Shown: positions 52,201-62,098, counted from the stretch's first letter. The stretch is 64,000 bases of DNA from Candidatus Mediterraneibacter pullistercoris (GCA_019116885.1 DXAU01000030.1:141193-205192), one strand, 5' to 3'. Numbers and translations are program-made. The notes: generated from the sequence alone by a model not told the origin.

Positions 52201-52794
52201 ATGTGGAATTATGAAAAAAGACTCCAGTATCCGGTAAAGATCACCCAGACAAACCCGAAAATCGCCCAGATCATCATTACACAGTTTGGCGGACCGGACG
52301 GAGAACTGGGAGCTTCCATGAGATATCTTGCGCAGAGATACACCATGCCCTACAAAGAAGTGACCGGTGTTCTCACTGATATCGGGACAGAAGAGCTCGC
52401 ACATCTTGAAATGATATGCGCGATTGTCTATCAGCTTACGAAAGATCTCTCACCAGAAGAAATCGAACGCTCAGGCTTCGCGCCTTACTATGTGGACCAT
52501 ACACTCGCTCTCTGGCCCCAGGCGGCAAGCGGAACCCCATGGAGCGCTACGACATTCCAGTCCAAAGGCGATCCTATTACAGATCTTACCGAAGATCTGG
52601 CTGCAGAACAGAAAGCCCGGACCACATACGATAATATCCTGCGTCTCGTCAAAGATCCGGAAGTTTGTGATCCCATCCGCTTCCTGAGACAGCGTGAAAT
52701 CGTGCACTACCAGCGTTTCGGTGAAAGTCTGAGAATTGTACAGGACGATCTTGACAGCCGCAATTTCTATGCATTTAATCCTGAATTTGACTAA
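52201..52794 (+). CDS. cotJC: Manganese catalase family / spore coat protein CotJC
   Basis: 197 aa; MWNYEKRLQYPVKITQTNPKIAQIIITQFGGPDGELGASMRYLAQRYTMP, GTEELAHLEMI. Confidence 0.95.
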   Translation: MWNYEKRLQYPVKITQTNPKIAQIIITQFGGPDGELGASMRYLAQRYTMPYKEVTGVLTDIGTEELAHLEMICAIVYQLTKDLSPEEIERSGFAPYYVDHTLALWPQAASGTPWSATTFQSKGDPITDLTEDLAAEQKARTTYDNILRLVKDPEVCDPIRFLRQREIVHYQRFGESLRIVQDDLDSRNFYAFNPEFD

Positions 52795-52809
52795 CTGCAG
52801 ACACAGCAA

Positions 52810-52838
52810 AGACCATCCGGACATCATCCGGATGGTCT
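52810..52838. terminator. Bidirectional terminator between cotJC and htrA
   Basis: agaccatccgg-acatcat-ccggatggtct, 11-bp perfect stem. Confidence 0.8.
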
Positions 52839-52876
52839 GTTCCCATCTTACAGTTTTTATACCGCTTCTTCTCTTT

Positions 52877-54178
52877 TTATCCCAGCGTTACATCCAGAGT
52901 CTGTTCTTCAAATTCTCCGCTCGGCTGAGGAATCTGGATCGTCAACGTCACTGTCTCCCCTTTTGCATAGTACTGAAGCTGCGCCTGAAGAGCGTCCATA
53001 CTGTCCACCGAGCTCCCATTGATGCCTGTGATAATGCTGCCTTTTGTCATTCCGGCCGCATCAGCACCGCCGCCGGATGTGACTTCTGTGACATAAACCC
53101 CCGCCGGCATATCGATTTCCTGGGAAAAGGCGTCTGACACGCTGATTCCTTTGATCCCTATCATGCCGCGGTCATTCTCAGCTACTTTCGTCTTCGTCTC
53201 CTGGCTCATAAGGCTCTGAATCAAATCGGATACATCACTGATCGGAATGGCATATCCGATTCCCTCTACGCTGTCTCCAATAAGCTTTGCCGAATTGATG
53301 CCTATCACTTCGCCATTTACATTTACAAGAGCACCTCCGCTGTTGCCCTCGTTGATCGCAGCATCCGTCTGAATCAGAGCCACGCCGTTTTCCCGTGTCT
53401 CTCCTGTCCTGCTGTCAGTCGCAGCTACAGAACGGTCAAGGGCGCTGATCACTCCTGTTGTGACTGACTGTCCATATCCGAGAGCATTTCCGATCGCAAT
53501 CGCCGGTTCACCGACTTTCAGGTTCGTCGAATCGCCGAGAGTAGCCACTGCTATGGATTCCCTCGTGTCTGAAGATACCGATCCCAGAGGTACTGCGATT
53601 ACAGCTACATCATAATTGGAATCTGTTCCTTTGATATTTGCTTCCACACTTGTCTCATCATTAAAAGTGACTGTAAGGGTATCACTGCCTTCAACAACAT
53701 GATTATTCGTCACAATCAGAAGTTCCGAATCACTCTCCCCGATAATGATGCCTGTTCCCATACCTTCGCTCTGCTGCTCATATATCCCGCCAAAGAAACT
53801 CTGAACTTCATCGACTGACATACTGGTGATTGACACGATAGACGGCATCACCTGATCCACTACATCTGATACATCCGACGTCACAACGCTGGACGATCTA
53901 GAAAGAGAGGTTCCGCTGCTGATCCGCTCTGAAGATGCAGACGCAGAGGAAGAGCTGTTGTTCCCGATAATACGGCTTCCAATCAGATTAGAACCTAAAA
54001 ACACTGCGCTTGCGACTATACCAAACAGAATTGCCAGCCCTGTAACCGCCACTACCTTTGGCACACCCCGGTGATGATTCCCACCTTTGGACGGCCCTTG
54101 CTCCGGCCCCCTGTCATATTGATCTCTGCCATGCTGGTAATTCCCGCCCGGATTATAGTAATTGTATTGATTATCCAT
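52877..54178 (-). CDS. HtrA/DegP-like trypsin-like serine protease with PDZ domain
   Basis: 433 aa; TM anchor; IVTNNHVVEGSDTLTV, YDVAVIAV, NEGNSGGALVNVNGEVIGIN, PDZ GSIITGINGSSVDSMDAL. Confidence 0.96.
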   Translation of the reverse strand: MDNQYNYYNPGGNYQHGRDQYDRGPEQGPSKGGNHHRGVPKVVAVTGLAILFGIVASAVFLGSNLIGSRIIGNNSSSSASASSERISSGTSLSRSSSVVTSDVSDVVDQVMPSIVSITSMSVDEVQSFFGGIYEQQSEGMGTGIIIGESDSELLIVTNNHVVEGSDTLTVTFNDETSVEANIKGTDSNYDVAVIAVPLGSVSSDTRESIAVATLGDSTNLKVGEPAIAIGNALGYGQSVTTGVISALDRSVAATDSRTGETRENGVALIQTDAAINEGNSGGALVNVNGEVIGINSAKLIGDSVEGIGYAIPISDVSDLIQSLMSQETKTKVAENDRGMIGIKGISVSDAFSQEIDMPAGVYVTEVTSGGGADAAGMTKGSIITGINGSSVDSMDALQAQLQYYAKGETVTLTIQIPQPSGEFEEQTLDVTLG

Positions 54179-54273
54179 AACATTACCTGCTTTCTGCTAT
54201 TTTCTCTTTATGCCCACAATCATATCCTGCTATTGTGATAAAAATGTGTCTAATCATTTAACAATTATTGAAA

Positions 54274-54330
54274 AGGGCCGCAGATGATCCGCAAGTATTC
54301 TGACGTACTCCGGACACATTCTGCCGCCCT
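54274..54330 (-). terminator. Terminator-like hairpin downstream of cohesin-domain gene
   Basis: agggccgcaga / tctgccgccct with one mismatch; minus readout ends ccctTTTC. Confidence 0.5.
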
Positions 54331-54336
54331 CTGGAC

Positions 54337-55803
54337 TTATAAATCTATAAAGTCGATCTCATAGTCATCCCTGCCGGGTTCATCTTTCTGCTTCCTGCCC
54401 TTGCCTTTTACTCTCGTAGTTGCCTGTCTGTCCTCGTAGTCATCATAATCGTCGTACTCTTCATCATACTCGTCGTCATATTCTTCATCATACTCGTCGT
54501 CATACTCGTCATCGTACTCTTCATCATACTCGTCGTCGTACTCGTCGTCATATTTTTCTTCCACCGGGGGAGATGTCTTTTTCTGCTTTTTAGATTTTTT
54601 ATCTTTCTGTTTTCCTCGATTTTCCTCTTCATCATCGAGCGGGATATCATATTCATCATAAAGATCATCCAGCTCCTGATTCCGGTGTACCAGTTTCACC
54701 GCAAGAACAATCATCAGAATAACAAGGATAAGGCCGATCATGCCTATTATAATCATAACAGCCATCAGATGACTGTTGATCAGTTCTCCAATCCTGCCCG
54801 GGATTGGAAGCCCTGAAGAGTCTTCTTCCTCCTCAGCCGGGGCTATGAAGTACTGGTAAGTGCCGTCATCCGTATCATACTGATACAGTGCGCTCTCACC
54901 CGTACGCGTATTCAACGCATAGATTACGTAATATCTTGGAGTCATAGGATCTGACCATGCCGGATATATCTGGCCCTGCACAGTCAGCTCCACCTGTTGA
55001 TAAGTGTCAGAAAGACTCACTGAATCCGCCTGAGTCAGTGGAACGATACTTGTCGTATCTGAAATCCCAAGCTGAATAAACGGTGAAAATGTAGCGTCTT
55101 CTGTGTTAAACATAAAGAAACTGCCGGCGCCGGCGGCATCCACGAGATATCCAAGTGTGACTCCTGCTTCATTTGTCACAAATTTTCTCTCTCCGCCGTT
55201 AAAGGTCATCGTAGTTTCCGTAAACCCATCCGGTATATCAGTGCTCGTATATGCTTCTGAAAAATTATAATCTGTGCCATTTACTGTAACGACAATATCC
55301 GTTGTCTCCCCTGCCGGCGCTTCTGTTTCTGTCGTACCGGAAGGCTCTACGGAAGTCGTGCCGTCATCCGCAGCCTCGATCGTAACAGTCGAAGATCCCT
55401 GCTGCAGTTCCAGTGTTTCTCCTGATGCCAGGGTGGCAGTCGTACTGTCCACAGTAAGCCTTGCCTCCCCTGTCTGCAGAGCCCGGAAAGTTACAGTCCG
55501 ACGGAGTTCCGCCCCGTCTCCGGTTCCCTGATATGTCAGGGCTCCCGATCCGTCAGCGGTGAATCCGTCCCCGCTGACAAATTCCAGAACTGCAGGATCG
55601 TAAGTCATATTCACCTGAACATCTCCAACAGTCTCTCCGCTGCTGCTCTGCACTACAAGATCAATATCTACATTTTCTCCTACTTTTGTAGAAGGATCAG
55701 TATACATCAAAATACCTTCCGCTGCAAATGCAACAGTTCCGATCATCGGTACCATCAGACTCACAGCAAGGATTATCCCGGCTAATTTCTTAAAAATCTT
55801 CAT
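54337..55803 (-). CDS. Cohesin-domain-like secreted/membrane protein with acidic repeat tail
   Basis: 488 aa; signal peptide; ILMYTDPSTKVGENVDIDLVVQSSSGETVGDVQVNMTYDPAVLEFVSGDGF...GEARLTVDS cohesin-type fold; TM (LMAVMIIIGMIGLILVILMIVLAVKL); (DDEY/DEEY)n tail. Confidence 0.8.
   Translation of the reverse strand: MKIFKKLAGIILAVSLMVPMIGTVAFAAEGILMYTDPSTKVGENVDIDLVVQSSSGETVGDVQVNMTYDPAVLEFVSGDGFTADGSGALTYQGTGDGAELRRTVTFRALQTGEARLTVDSTTATLASGETLELQQGSSTVTIEAADDGTTSVEPSGTTETEAPAGETTDIVVTVNGTDYNFSEAYTSTDIPDGFTETTMTFNGGERKFVTNEAGVTLGYLVDAAGAGSFFMFNTEDATFSPFIQLGISDTTSIVPLTQADSVSLSDTYQQVELTVQGQIYPAWSDPMTPRYYVIYALNTRTGESALYQYDTDDGTYQYFIAPAEEEEDSSGLPIPGRIGELINSHLMAVMIIIGMIGLILVILMIVLAVKLVHRNQELDDLYDEYDIPLDDEEENRGKQKDKKSKKQKKTSPPVEEKYDDEYDDEYDEEYDDEYDDEYDEEYDDEYDEEYDDYDDYEDRQATTRVKGKGRKQKDEPGRDDYEIDFIDL
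54427..54552 (-). repeat. 12-nt-period tandem repeat encoding (YDDE/YDEE)n acidic tract
   Basis: Protein YDDEYDDEYDEEYDDEYDDEYDEEYDDEYDEEYDDYDDYEDR; + strand tcatcatactcgtcg units. Confidence 0.9.
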
Positions 55804-55899
55804 AAAACTACCTCTTCTGCATATTATACTTTACAGGGCAGACCACGCGGTACTGCCGCTTACCATTTGTTATCGCTCTCAGTTCCTGATGTATCCTGG

Positions 55900-57447
55900 T
55901 CACGTTCCGCCCGATCCGCTCTCAGCACTTCCTGTCTCGGAGCCGCTGGTTCCGGTATTTCCACTGACGGCGTTTCCACTCTCAGATCCGGTACTTCCAC
56001 TTCCTGAACTTCCACTGGTTCCGGAATCTCCCATTTCACTGTCTCCGGCAGCCGGGCTGTTGTTTTCTGTTTCCGTATTCCCGCTGTTGCTCCCGGTAAC
56101 TCCGTTTGTATCCTCTGTATTTCCCTGTCCTTCGTTGTTCCAGCCTGAACTGTCATCTCCTGCGCCGTAATCACCGCTGCCGGAACCACTCCAGGAATTG
56201 TCTCCGCCGCTCTCGCTTTCACTGTAACCGGCATTACCGCCTGAGCTGTAGTCATTTCCGGAAGAATCACTGTAATCATTGCCAGAATCATAGGAATTGT
56301 CTCCGCTGTTACCTGAACTGTAATCATTTCCTGTGTCAGATGATGAGGAAGCTCTGGCAGATCCCACTCTGCTTATAATATTCTGACTCACATTGTGTAC
56401 TGTCGATGAGGGAACATAATCTGAGGTTCCAAACAGAAACTCATGGAGCTGCGTCACATTCGTCACCAGATCCTCCGGAATGACAATGCTGCCAAGCCCT
56501 GACAGTGTATCCGTAGACTGGTCAATCGGAAAGCCCATGTTGTCCCCCAGCTTATATTCACTGTACGCCGTTGCATATGATAAAATCTCCTGCAGTGTAA
56601 AGCTCGTTGAAACCTGAGGGAACACGGCATTAATGATATCATTAATCGTTCCCAGGTCTGCCTGCAGCGCCTTTTCAAACATTTTTTCAATGACAAGGCG
56701 CTGTCGTTCTGTACGGGTAAAATCCCCGCCTGCCGTTGACCGGATACGAGCATACGTTGTGGCCTGTGTCCCGTCAAGCAGCTGCGTCCCCGCGCTTTCC
56801 AGAAGATGGGCCGTCTTTCCTGCCGAGTTCGCTGTCTCAGGGATATATTTATTGATATAAGGAAGTTCTTCTTCTGTGACCTCTATCTCTACACCGCCGA
56901 GGAGGTCAATCGCGTCGGCTATCGCTCCAAAGTCAACCGTCACATAATCCTGAATATCCAGATCAAGATTCATATTCAGCATGTTGATTGCCATAATCGG
57001 CCCGCCGTAACTGTATGCTGCATTGCACTTCTGATAGGTCCCCTCCGAGAGATCCAGAAGGGTATCCCGGTATACGGAAACCATCTTGATCTCTTTCGTC
57101 TCATTGTTCAGGCTGGCAACAATAATACAGTCCGTGCGGTTCCCTTTTCCAAGGTTGCCGTCTCTTGAATCCACTCCGAACAAAGCGACATTCGTGTAGC
57201 CGTCTCCAAGATCAACTTCTCTGTTCATCTTAACTTCATCATTTATAATCAGATCATCCGCCTTTATATCCTGCGTGTCAATCTTGCTCCACATCGCATA
57301 GACATACGTTGCCGCTGTACAGACCAGACAGAAGACGAACATCCCTGTACAAAGAAGGACTCGCTGCCACATCTTCATTCTTGTGAACCAGTTTCCCTTT
57401 TTTATGCGGGCACGTCTGTGTCCGCGTCTTCTTACGTCTTTTGACAT
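55900..57447 (-). CDS. LytR-CpsA-Psr (LCP) family cell-wall glycopolymer transferase with Ser/Gly/Asn-rich C-terminal tail
   Basis: 515 aa; TNVALFGVDSRDGNLGKGNRTDCIIVASLN, YSYGGPIMAINMLNMNLDLDIQDYVTVDF, ATTYARIRSTAGGDFTRTERQRLVI. Confidence 0.95.
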   Translation of the reverse strand: MSKDVRRRGHRRARIKKGNWFTRMKMWQRVLLCTGMFVFCLVCTAATYVYAMWSKIDTQDIKADDLIINDEVKMNREVDLGDGYTNVALFGVDSRDGNLGKGNRTDCIIVASLNNETKEIKMVSVYRDTLLDLSEGTYQKCNAAYSYGGPIMAINMLNMNLDLDIQDYVTVDFGAIADAIDLLGGVEIEVTEEELPYINKYIPETANSAGKTAHLLESAGTQLLDGTQATTYARIRSTAGGDFTRTERQRLVIEKMFEKALQADLGTINDIINAVFPQVSTSFTLQEILSYATAYSEYKLGDNMGFPIDQSTDTLSGLGSIVIPEDLVTNVTQLHEFLFGTSDYVPSSTVHNVSQNIISRVGSARASSSSDTGNDYSSGNSGDNSYDSGNDYSDSSGNDYSSGGNAGYSESESGGDNSWSGSGSGDYGAGDDSSGWNNEGQGNTEDTNGVTGSNSGNTETENNSPAAGDSEMGDSGTSGSSGSGSTGSESGNAVSGNTGTSGSETGSAESGSGGT

Positions 57448-57549
57448 GATGCTCTCCTGTACGACAGATTATTCTTACGGTTTACATATTACAATATAGT
57501 TATACAAGATTCAAGAGTCGATATATGGCAATCTGCCCAATCTTCCATA

Positions 57550-58947
57550 TCAGTCTGCAGCCCTTTCTTTCGGCTCATCCTCTGCCGGTATGAACTTGTA
57601 CTCTGTCTTCTTGTCTTTTCCAAATGCCTCTGTACTGTCCGATCTGAAAAGCACAACAGCAGTCTGTAAGATTAACTGGATATCCCTAAGGATACTGAAC
57701 TGCTCAATGTACATCATATCCATGATCAGTTTGTCCCTTGGAGTGGTATTATATTTTCCGGATATCTGCGCATACCCTGTCAGCCCGGCTTTCACCCTCA
57801 GGCGGTATCTGAATTCCGGAAGCTCTTTTGTGTAATTTTTTACATTTTTGATCATCTCAGGACGGGGGCCTACAAACGTCATATCCCCTTTTAGAACATT
57901 AAAAAGCTGAGGAAGCTCATCTATCCGCGTCCGTCTCAGAAAACGACCCGGTCCCGTGATCCGGTCATCGTCCTTCTTTGCCGAATAATTTTCCACATTT
58001 TCTTTCATTGTCCGTAACTTGTACACATAAAACCGGCGTCCGTGGATCGTCGCCCTCTCCTGCTTGAACAGGATCGGACCGCCGTCATACAGTTTCACTG
58101 CCAGCGCTCCTGTCAGCCACAGAGGGGAACTCAGGACTCCGAGAAACAAGGACAGAGCGATATCCAGGACTCTTTTTACAATACGCTGTTCCATTGTCAG
58201 GGACTTGATATTTTTGTTGAACAGATAGACGTCGTCGAGCACATAATGAGTGGCATTCACTTCCATGATGTCTTCAAGATATGGATTAAAATACACATTG
58301 ACCTTATACCTATAGCACAGCCTCATAATCCGTATCCTGTGTTCTGCCGGCACGTCATACATAAAGACGGTTTCTGCCTGCTGGATCTTCGGCTCGATGT
58401 TTTCACTCCTGTAATCCAACACAGAAGAGATCTGATACTGTTTCTTGAAACGCCCTATAGCGTATGCAATCACATCAAGACTATCCTGGCAGGAGGTTAC
58501 CACACAGCATTTTTCCGGTTCATGGATCAGAAAGAACAGGGCATTTCCCGCATACGTAAAAACAATGATTATGATGATCTGTATCACGATCGTGATAAAG
58601 AGCAGCTCAATGCCCCGCAGTCTGAACTCACTGATATTCGTATTCGCCCTCATGATCATAACCTGAAAATAAGTGATCACATCCGTACAGAGCACCGCAA
58701 GGGACATGGAATATATAATCGGCTTGCTCTTACGCCGGCCGACATCATATGTTCCGTATACGCTCATGAGCAGCAGGCCCACAATCACAAATGTGAAGAC
58801 CGTAATACCCATTGTACGCGAAAGCCTGCTAAGACCAATGTTCTCCCGCCGCTGGACAATTATAAATGTTATAAGAAGAGAAAAATATAACAGAGCTTTT
58901 ATCGCAAGCCATAAAGTCGATTCAAATTTGTGTAAATGCTTTTTCAT
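57550..58947 (-). CDS. Polyprenyl-phosphate glycosylphosphotransferase (initiating sugar transferase, WcaJ/RfbP type)
   Basis: 465 aa; N-terminal TMs; KRVLDIALSLFLGVLSSPLWL, YKLRTMKENVEN, LRRTRIDELPQLFNVLKGDMTFVGPRPE, AGLTGYAQISGKYNT. Confidence 0.95.
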   Translation of the reverse strand: MKKHLHKFESTLWLAIKALLYFSLLITFIIVQRRENIGLSRLSRTMGITVFTFVIVGLLLMSVYGTYDVGRRKSKPIIYSMSLAVLCTDVITYFQVMIMRANTNISEFRLRGIELLFITIVIQIIIIIVFTYAGNALFFLIHEPEKCCVVTSCQDSLDVIAYAIGRFKKQYQISSVLDYRSENIEPKIQQAETVFMYDVPAEHRIRIMRLCYRYKVNVYFNPYLEDIMEVNATHYVLDDVYLFNKNIKSLTMEQRIVKRVLDIALSLFLGVLSSPLWLTGALAVKLYDGGPILFKQERATIHGRRFYVYKLRTMKENVENYSAKKDDDRITGPGRFLRRTRIDELPQLFNVLKGDMTFVGPRPEMIKNVKNYTKELPEFRYRLRVKAGLTGYAQISGKYNTTPRDKLIMDMMYIEQFSILRDIQLILQTAVVLFRSDSTEAFGKDKKTEYKFIPAEDEPKERAAD

Positions 58948-59099
58948 TTACCCACCACCGATATAAAAGATAACACTTTTTTAATATACTTGTAACATTA
59001 TATACGAATCGACATATTATTGCAAGGAGAATCCGCAGGCATCCGTGATTATTCCCAATAACCTGCGCAGAAAGGAACAGCATTTCTATATCCGGGAAT

Positions 59100-59495
59100 C
59101 TAGTCCCGGGAGAAATGGTTTACGATCAGGTGATAGATGCCGCGGATAACCGCAAATACAGCAAATGCGGCCAGGAAGCCCAGAACGCCCGCCGTGATGT
59201 CCGCAAGCTCCATATTGCCGGTTCCGGTGACTCCCTGTCCGATCTCAATCGCAAAAGTCAGTACAATTATGACCGTGAACACATAGATCCACGTAATGAC
59301 CATTGTATGGCCTGTGTTGGCCAGCCACTTAAAGACAGGATAAATACCAAAAACAAGAAAAATACCCAAAAGCCCTATAACAATAAAATGAAGTTCTTTG
59401 TCTGTAAAGCTGGTTTCTATACTGTCATTTAAACTCATTATATAATTATGTATCTTGGCGATCAGCGACACGATAAAATAAAGGATTGTTTCCAT
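59100..59495 (-). CDS. Small membrane protein, VanZ-like
   Basis: 131 aa; FTDKELHFIVIGLLGIFLVFGIYP plus conserved E-x-G-Q motif in TM (FAIEIGQGVTGTGNMELADITAG). Confidence 0.5.
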   Translation of the reverse strand: METILYFIVSLIAKIHNYIMSLNDSIETSFTDKELHFIVIGLLGIFLVFGIYPVFKWLANTGHTMVITWIYVFTVIIVLTFAIEIGQGVTGTGNMELADITAGVLGFLAAFAVFAVIRGIYHLIVNHFSRD

Positions 59496-59622
59496 AGTAT
59501 TTCCACACTTTCATCTTTCTGGTCATTTACAATTATACACAGTTTATCATACACCAGATAGATCTGACTTTTCAAGTTTTTTTGCATATGGCTTACAGAC
59601 TACTGTAGGATTTATGTCCGGG

Positions 59623-60750
59623 CTATTGTATGCATCTGCAAAGCACCGCTGCCACTTTCTCTACATCACTGTCCTCCAGATACGGATGCATCGGGAGCGA
59701 CAGCACAGTATCACACAGTTTGATCGTATTTCCATACTCCGCATCACTGCAGTTCAGATCTGCAAAAGCCTGCTGCCTGTGCATCGGCTTCGGATAGTAG
59801 ATCATGCTCGGGATCCCCTGCTCTTTCAGCGCCGCCTGCAGGCTGTCTCTTTGCTCACGGCTGTCTAACTGAATAGTATACTGAGCCCAGCTTGAGTAGT
59901 ATCCGGCCGGGATGACCGGCGTCTTCACGGTATCTTTCAAAAGTTCTGTATATTTTGCAGCCGCTCTGTTCACTTTGTCCAGCTCATACTCCCGAAATGC
60001 CCGGAGCTTCACTTGAAGAATTGCCGCCTGAATCGTATCCAGACGGGAATTTACTCCAATGCGTACGTTGTCATACTTCATCGTTCCTTTTCCATGGATG
60101 CGGAACGACTCTAAAAGAGCCGCAAGCTGATCATCGTCTGTAAATACAGCCCCGCCGTCACCATAACAGCCAAGCGGCTTTGCCGGGAAAAATGAAGTCG
60201 TGCTGATATCTCCAAAACTGCAGGCCCGATTTCCCCCGAGACTGCCGCCAAAGCCCTGAGCGCCGTCTTCTATAACGAAAAGTTCATACTGATCTGCTAT
60301 CTTTTTTATGCGCTCATAGTCTGCCGTAAGTCCGAAGAGATCCACCGGTATAACCGCTTTCGGAGTCAAACGTCCCTCTTCCAGCGTCTTCTGTATCATC
60401 TTCTCCAGATGCTCCGGCATAATGTTAAAAGTATCCATGTCCACATCCACAAATACCGGAACCGCTCCTGCAAAAGATACGATCTCACCTGTTGAGAAAA
60501 ATGTAAAATCAGGAACAAAAACTGCATCTCCAGGCCCGATTTCAAGGGCCATAGCTGCCAGAGTCAGGGCATCTGTACCGTTCGCACAGGATATACAGTG
60601 CTTTACTCCCACATATTCGGCCAGTTCTTCCTCCAGTTCTTTCACCTGACGGCCGCTGATAAAGTTACAATCTGAGGCAACTTCCATGACTGCCTTGTCT
60701 ATATCTTCCTTTAAAACCTGATATTGGCGCTTTAGATCTCTGAACTGCAT
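59623..60750 (-). CDS. DegT/DnrJ/EryC1/StrS family sugar aminotransferase
   Basis: MQFRDLKRQYQVLKEDIDKAV, CANGTDALTLAAMAL, IEDGAQGFGG, SFFPAKPLGCYGDGGAVFT, GVNSRLDTIQAAIL. Confidence 0.95.
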   Translation of the reverse strand: MQFRDLKRQYQVLKEDIDKAVMEVASDCNFISGRQVKELEEELAEYVGVKHCISCANGTDALTLAAMALEIGPGDAVFVPDFTFFSTGEIVSFAGAVPVFVDVDMDTFNIMPEHLEKMIQKTLEEGRLTPKAVIPVDLFGLTADYERIKKIADQYELFVIEDGAQGFGGSLGGNRACSFGDISTTSFFPAKPLGCYGDGGAVFTDDDQLAALLESFRIHGKGTMKYDNVRIGVNSRLDTIQAAILQVKLRAFREYELDKVNRAAAKYTELLKDTVKTPVIPAGYYSSWAQYTIQLDSREQRDSLQAALKEQGIPSMIYYPKPMHRQQAFADLNCSDAEYGNTIKLCDTVLSLPMHPYLEDSDVEKVAAVLCRCIQ

Positions 60751-60764
60751 GAATCCATCTCCTT

Positions 60765-61178
60765 TCACTCAATCCCTATCTTCATTTTTCCTTTTAGGAC
60801 TTTCTCTGTACCATTTCTGGTTGCTGTCACTTTTAATTCTATTCTTTGAAAAACATCATGTTTTTCTTCTACTACACCTTTTATTTCCAATACATCTCCT
60901 ATATATACTGGTTTTAGAAATTTTACCTCTACACTTTGGATCAGACTCTTTTCTCCAGGCAGATACATACCCGCTAATGTGGACAGAAAAGAGGCAGTAA
61001 GCATTCCGTATGCAACTCTTCCTTTTTTTCCTTTTTCTTTTGCGTACTCTTCATCACAATGCAATGGATTTTCATCTCCTGTCAAAGTGCAGAATACATC
61101 TAACATTTGCTCTGTTATTTCAATCTGGAATTTTTCTTCCATTCCAATTTTAATTTCATCATACTGATAATGTTTCAT
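60765..61178 (-). CDS. MaoC-like (R)-specific hot-dog dehydratase
   Basis: 137 aa; FCTLTGDENPLHCDEEYAKEKGKKGRVAYGMLTASFLSTLAG. Confidence 0.9.
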   Translation of the reverse strand: MKHYQYDEIKIGMEEKFQIEITEQMLDVFCTLTGDENPLHCDEEYAKEKGKKGRVAYGMLTASFLSTLAGMYLPGEKSLIQSVEVKFLKPVYIGDVLEIKGVVEEKHDVFQRIELKVTATRNGTEKVLKGKMKIGIE

Positions 61179-61180
61179 AA

Positions 61181-62098
61181 CTACAGAAACTCCCTTTTTA
61201 ATATCTGGTAAATACTCTCGCTATCGAGGCCATTGGCTGCACGAACCTCTCTCTGAGTTCCATAGCCTTGTGCAAAACAATCATTCAGTCCTATACGCAT
61301 CAATTCTGTCTTTAACTTCTCTTCGGCAATAATCTCCGCCAATATCCCGCCAAGTCCCCCGAAAATATTATGTTCTTCTACAGTTATAACTTTCTTCACA
61401 CCTTTGAGTTTTAAACTCAGGTCTTTTTGATCTAAGGGCTTCAATGTATGCACATTAATAAGCTTTATCTTTTTCCCTTCTCCCCGAAGTCTTTCTGCTG
61501 CTTCTGCTGCTTCTTCCATAATACTTCCGGTTACGCATACCGCGTAATCTGTTCCGTCAAATATTTCAACACTCTTGCCTGGAACAAAATCATAGTCTTC
61601 TGTGTAGATTTCTTTTTCCTTGCTCATTCCCAATCGGATATAAACAGGTCCTTCGATTTCATAGGCTGCTTTCACTGTTTTTTCTACTTCTCTCGGGGAA
61701 GCAGGAGAAAAAATTGTCAGATTCGGAAGTGCGCGCAAGGCGCTGATATCTTCTGTTGTATGATGAGACGAACCCAACGTACTCCATGCAAGCCCGCTTC
61801 CCATGCCTACAATTTTTACGTTTAGATTCTGAAAGCAGACATCATCCCGTATAAACTCAAAAGCACGATATGCCAGAAATGCCCCGGATGTGTACACAAA
61901 AGGAATCAGACCGCCGATTGCCATCCCTGAGGCAGCCCCCACAAGATTTTCTTCAGCTATCCCCAGATTGATGCACTGCCGTGGAAATTCTCTCTTTAAA
62001 AGTTCATCGTATTCTGTTCCACTGTCTGACAACAGAGATATGACATTCTCATTCTTCTTCACAAGTTCATACAGTGCCATTATATACGCTTTTTGCAT
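61181..62098 (-). CDS. Transketolase-like subunit, pyrimidine-binding/C-terminal half
   Basis: QCINLGIAEENLVGAASGMAIGGLIPFVYTSGAFLAYRAFEFIRDDV; TSHHTTEDISALRALPNLTIFSPAS-like; start MQKAYIM at 62098. Confidence 0.93.
   Translation of the reverse strand: MQKAYIMALYELVKKNENVISLLSDSGTEYDELLKREFPRQCINLGIAEENLVGAASGMAIGGLIPFVYTSGAFLAYRAFEFIRDDVCFQNLNVKIVGMGSGLAWSTLGSSHHTTEDISALRALPNLTIFSPASPREVEKTVKAAYEIEGPVYIRLGMSKEKEIYTEDYDFVPGKSVEIFDGTDYAVCVTGSIMEEAAEAAERLRGEGKKIKLINVHTLKPLDQKDLSLKLKGVKKVITVEEHNIFGGLGGILAEIIAEEKLKTELMRIGLNDCFAQGYGTQREVRAANGLDSESIYQILKREFL

Noticed and set aside
54427-54552. Regular short repeats resembling a CRISPR-like pattern
   Set aside because: 12-nt period with no spacers, in frame and coding for DDEY units; no cas genes in the window.
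54408-54668. 86-aa Met/Thr/Ser-rich minus ORF
   Set aside because: Frame-shifted reading of the acidic 12-nt repeat in the cohesin-domain gene.
55860-56327. 155-aa minus ORF rich in T/V/P/E
   Set aside because: Out-of-frame reading of the repetitive LCP tail DNA, same strand, different frame.
58042-58890. 282-aa + strand ORF
   Set aside because: Antisense to the glycosylphosphotransferase; no recognisable family.
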